Shown here: in pieces, positions 60,192 through 62,244 of the stretch
Position numbering within the stretch: position 1 is the stretch's first letter
Layout of the letters: the number at the start of each line of letters is the position of its first letter
From: JALHST01 sp038316335
Lineage (GTDB): Bacteria; Bacteroidota; Bacteroidia; Flavobacteriales; Flavobacteriaceae
Assembly: GCA_038316335.1 (NCBI GenBank)
Contig: JBBQAM010000020.1
Span: 1 to 62,244, forward strand
Length of the DNA stretch: 62,244 bases
Reading direction: 5' to 3'
Position numbers and translations under genes: made by a program
The notes under the pieces: generated by a model
Told to the model about the DNA's origin: nothing
Seen by the model: the letters and a program-made list of their open reading frames with translations, nothing else
The model's database searches: none

Positions 60192-61589
60192 CTATTTTAA
60201 ATTTCCGACCATGTCTTCTGGCCTGACCCAAGCATCATACTCTTCAGCGGTCACATAGCCCAGCTTCACAGCTTCCTCTTTCAAAGTAGTGCCATTTTTA
60301 TGCGCCGTATTTGCGATTTCTGCTGCTTTATAGTATCCTATTTTAGTGTTTAATGCAGTGATCAGCATTAATGAGTTATTCAATAGTTGTTTGATTACCC
60401 CAAGATTCGGTTCAATGCCCGAAGCACAATGCATATCAAAACTCACACAGGCGTCCCCTAGCAATTGAGCCGATTGCAAGATATTTGAGGCCATCAAAGG
60501 TTTGAAGACGTTTAGCTCATAGTGCCCTTGGGTGCCTCCGATTGTTATGGCTACATCATTTCCCATTATTTGTGCACAGACCATGGTCAATGCCTCACAT
60601 TGTGTAGGATTCACTTTTCCGGGCATTATCGAACTTCCTGGTTCATTCGCCGGAATATTGATTTCCCCAATCCCAGAACGGGGACCAGAAGCCATCATAC
60701 GTATGTCATTGGCAATCTTGTTCAAGGAAACCGCCAGTTGTTTGAGGGCCCCATGGCTTTCTACTATGGCATCATGTGCCGCCAAGGCCTCAAATTTGTT
60801 CGGGGCGGTCTTAAAAGGTAATCCTGTGAAAACCGAAATATAGTTGGCAACTAGCACGTCATACCCATTTGGTGTATTCAATCCTGTGCCTACCGCTGTC
60901 CCACCAAGTGCAAGTTCACTTAAATGGTCTAACGTATTTTCCAAGGCCTTCAGACCATGGTCGAGCTGTGAAACATAGCCCGAAAATTCCTGACCTAGGG
61001 TTAGGGGAGTGGCATCCATTAGATGTGTACGTCCAATTTTGACGACATTTTCGAATTCCTTTGATTTTTGAGAAAGCGTATTTCTCAACTGTTTGACTCC
61101 TGGGATGGTAACTTCGACAATCTTTTTGTAGGCGGCAATATGCATGCCTGTAGGGAATGTATCGTTTGAAGATTGAGATTTGTTTACGTCATCATTGGGT
61201 TGAATCGTTTTTTCGCCTTCCCCGATTTTTTTACCGGCCAAGACGTGGGCACGATTGGCTATGACCTCATTCAAGTTCATATTACTTTGGGTACCTGAAC
61301 CCGTTTGCCATATTACCAAGGGAAATTGGTCATCAAGTGCACCTGTCAAAATCTCGTCACACACCCTGGCAATCAAATCTCTTTTAGACTCCGTTAGGAC
61401 ACCCAACTCGCAGTTTGCATAGGCGGCCGCTTTTTTCAAATACGCAAAGCCATAAATTATATCGATGGGCATAGAGGCTTTTGGGCCGATCTTGAAATTA
61501 TTGCGCGAACGTTCAGTTTGCGCTCCCCAGTACTTTTCGGCAGGTACCTGTACCTCGCCCATGGTATCTTTCTCTATTCTGAAACTCAT
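60192..61589 (-). CDS. fumC: Class II fumarate hydratase
   Basis: At 465 residues this is FumC with the fumarase/aspartase signature GSSIMPGKVNPTQCEA near residue 316. TGSGTQSNMNLNEV lies near 96, and the His-containing TFPTGMH block near 144. It hydrates fumarate to malate in the TCA cycle in the cytosol and needs no iron-sulfur cluster. It appears to be a single-gene unit. A minus-strand TACTTTTG box at 61619-61612 could be its -7 element. Confidence 0.96.
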   Translation of the reverse strand: MSFRIEKDTMGEVQVPAEKYWGAQTERSRNNFKIGPKASMPIDIIYGFAYLKKAAAYANCELGVLTESKRDLIARVCDEILTGALDDQFPLVIWQTGSGTQSNMNLNEVIANRAHVLAGKKIGEGEKTIQPNDDVNKSQSSNDTFPTGMHIAAYKKIVEVTIPGVKQLRNTLSQKSKEFENVVKIGRTHLMDATPLTLGQEFSGYVSQLDHGLKALENTLDHLSELALGGTAVGTGLNTPNGYDVLVANYISVFTGLPFKTAPNKFEALAAHDAIVESHGALKQLAVSLNKIANDIRMMASGPRSGIGEINIPANEPGSSIMPGKVNPTQCEALTMVCAQIMGNDVAITIGGTQGHYELNVFKPLMASNILQSAQLLGDACVSFDMHCASGIEPNLGVIKQLLNNSLMLITALNTKIGYYKAAEIANTAHKNGTTLKEEAVKLGYVTAEEYDAWVRPEDMVGNLK

Positions 61590-61689
61590 TTTTAGGATAT
61601 TGGTTTTACTGCAAAAGTACGTTATTGTTGAATTATGCTACTTTGGAAGGTACTGAAATTACGTAAATCCCATTATTTTTTAAAATTGA

Positions 61690-61722
61690 TTTGTAGATTA
61701 AGAGGTTTTCAAAGTATCTTTG
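61690..61722 (+). promoter_or_regulatory. Consensus promoter of the 56-residue membrane protein gene
   Basis: TTTG (61690-61693), 21 bp, and TATCTTTG (61715-61722) form a perfect flavobacterial promoter. It predicts a start near 61729, about 16 nt before the ATG. Confidence 0.6.
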
Positions 61723-61744
61723 TACCATTCAAATTACAAGCGGT

Positions 61745-61915
61745 ATGTTCGAATTCGACCAATATTTAGGATTTTTAGCTTTTTTAACCATTTTGACCAT
61801 TGGTTTCTGGCTCATGATATTTTTGCTAATGTTTGTGGTTCCCTATTGGTTGGGAGGTAATTTGATGGAAATCTGGAAAGAACGCCGAGAAGCAAAAAAG
61901 GCCAAACGGTTGTAG
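61745..61915 (+). CDS. 56-residue membrane microprotein
   Basis: This short ORF begins MFEFDQYLGFLAF, has one long hydrophobic stretch (about 8-36, including FWLMIFLLMFVVPYW), and ends in a strongly basic helix (WKERREAKKAKRL), an N-out/C-in topology by the positive-inside rule. A perfect promoter lies just upstream and a strong terminator 6 bp downstream, so it is very likely expressed. I recognise no family. It lies between fumC and an outer-membrane gene but shares a transcript with neither. Confidence 0.7.
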   Translation: MFEFDQYLGFLAFLTILTIGFWLMIFLLMFVVPYWLGGNLMEIWKERREAKKAKRL

Positions 61916-61920
61916 ACATA

Positions 61921-61952
61921 AAAAAAAAGAAGCCATTTGGCTTCTTTTTTTT
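61921..61952. terminator. Intrinsic terminator, bidirectional
   Basis: AAAAAAGAAGCC pairs with GGCTTCTTTTTT around ATTT. It serves the microprotein gene and probably the convergent outer-membrane gene. Confidence 0.88.
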
Positions 61953-61957
61953 GTAGT

Positions 61958-62244
61958 TTATTTTGAGCCCTCAAACTCAACATCTTCGCCTCCTCCATTT
62001 CCAGGTCGACCGCGCTCGTTTTGCTTTTTCTGATTGATCCTATAAATGAACGAGGCAGTAAACTGACGGCTCCTCCATTGAAATTCACTTTGTGATGTAA
62101 AAAAAGCGGTTTCGGTTAGGGAATTTCGTTTTCGTGTATTCAACAAGTCACTAACATTAAGCGAAATGGTTCCGTTGTCGCCAAGGATGTCCTTGCTAAA
62201 CGCCAAGTCTAATGAAAAGATGCCATTGCTCTTTGTTTGTGCAT
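61958..62244 (-). CDS. Outer-membrane beta-barrel protein, C-terminal part
   Basis: The frame runs off the window edge; 94 residues up to the stop at 61958 are visible. They show the last strands of an outer-membrane barrel (LDLAFSKDILGDNGTISL, FQWRSRQFTASFIYRI) with NVSDLLNTR, a motif common in the Bacteroidota outer membrane beta-barrel family (PF14905, TonB-receptor-like). A low-complexity hydrophilic end (NERGRPGNGGG) follows, as usual for this group. The gene continues on the minus strand beyond the window. The ligand is unknown. Confidence 0.85.
   Translation of the reverse strand, partial: AQTKSNGIFSLDLAFSKDILGDNGTISLNVSDLLNTRKRNSLTETAFFTSQSEFQWRSRQFTASFIYRINQKKQNERGRPGNGGGEDVEFEGSK

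Overview
This window is a chromosomal segment of a marine-type member of the Flavobacteriaceae (Bacteroidota). The evidence is moderate AT-richness, the absence of Shine-Dalgarno-like leaders, promoters of the TTTG-N21-TAnnTTTG type, many Sec lipoproteins, and a gene set typical of that family: SPOR-like and DUF2853 genes beside menaquinone genes, LytTR and HisKA_2 signalling, SusC-like plug domains, an EttA neighbour membrane protein, and an outer-membrane beta-barrel protein. No tRNA, rRNA, IS element, phage gene or CRISPR array was seen. Both edges cut genes.

Layout. 1-7.2 kb: truncated SDR enzyme, transaldolase-type aldolase, a thioredoxin-fold lipoprotein lacking CxxC, an ABC-F ATPase with one degenerate ATP site, orphan lipoprotein and membrane genes, and a fasciclin protein. 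7.2-17 kb: pheT, a TlpA-like lipoprotein, leuAB, a TPR-like unknown, and the panB-lspA-rluA operon. 17-25.9 kb: a probable 3-ketoglycoside pair (DUF1080 protein and Tat-exported Gfo/Idh oxidoreductase), L-serine dehydratase, dnaK, and two acyltransferase/hydrolase genes with a Nudix-like remnant. 26.5-41.1 kb: a menaquinone cluster (menI-like, menF, menD, menA, menC, menE). It is interleaved with DUF2853, a CvfB-like RNA-binding protein, a SPOR-like membrane protein, a CPBP protease and a LytTR/HisKA_2 two-component system. No menB or clear menH is present. 41.1-50 kb: an M24 peptidase followed by four secreted proteins combining carboxypeptidase-regulatory or vWA domains, TonB-plug-like domains, TPRs and DUF2135-like C-termini, but no beta-barrel. 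50-62.2 kb: acyl-CoA carboxylase beta subunit, a Gfo/Idh enzyme, EttA with its small membrane neighbour, an M16 peptidase pair, a metallo-beta-lactamase-fold lipoprotein, a GNAT enzyme, a coiled-coil membrane protein, fumC, a 56-residue membrane microprotein, and the end of an outer-membrane beta-barrel gene.

Two loci stand out. First, the 809-bp non-coding gap between the LytTR response regulator and the histidine kinase holds three copies of one regulatory design. Each has two TTACRCAACA-like half-sites about 21 bp apart, then exactly 28 bp, then a TAnnTTTG-type -7 box. The first two copies each drive a short stretch ending in a good intrinsic terminator (two candidate small RNAs of about 100 and 80 nt). 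The third lies just upstream of the kinase start codon. I read this as a two-component system that probably controls two small RNAs and its own kinase. Second, the plug-without-barrel locus at 42.5-50 kb includes an 882-residue protein that looks like a fusion of the two proteins encoded just before it, which argues that they work together.

Coordinates of starts were chosen by signal peptides, family N-termini and ATG position. Functional calls are from motif recognition by eye; no database search was run.
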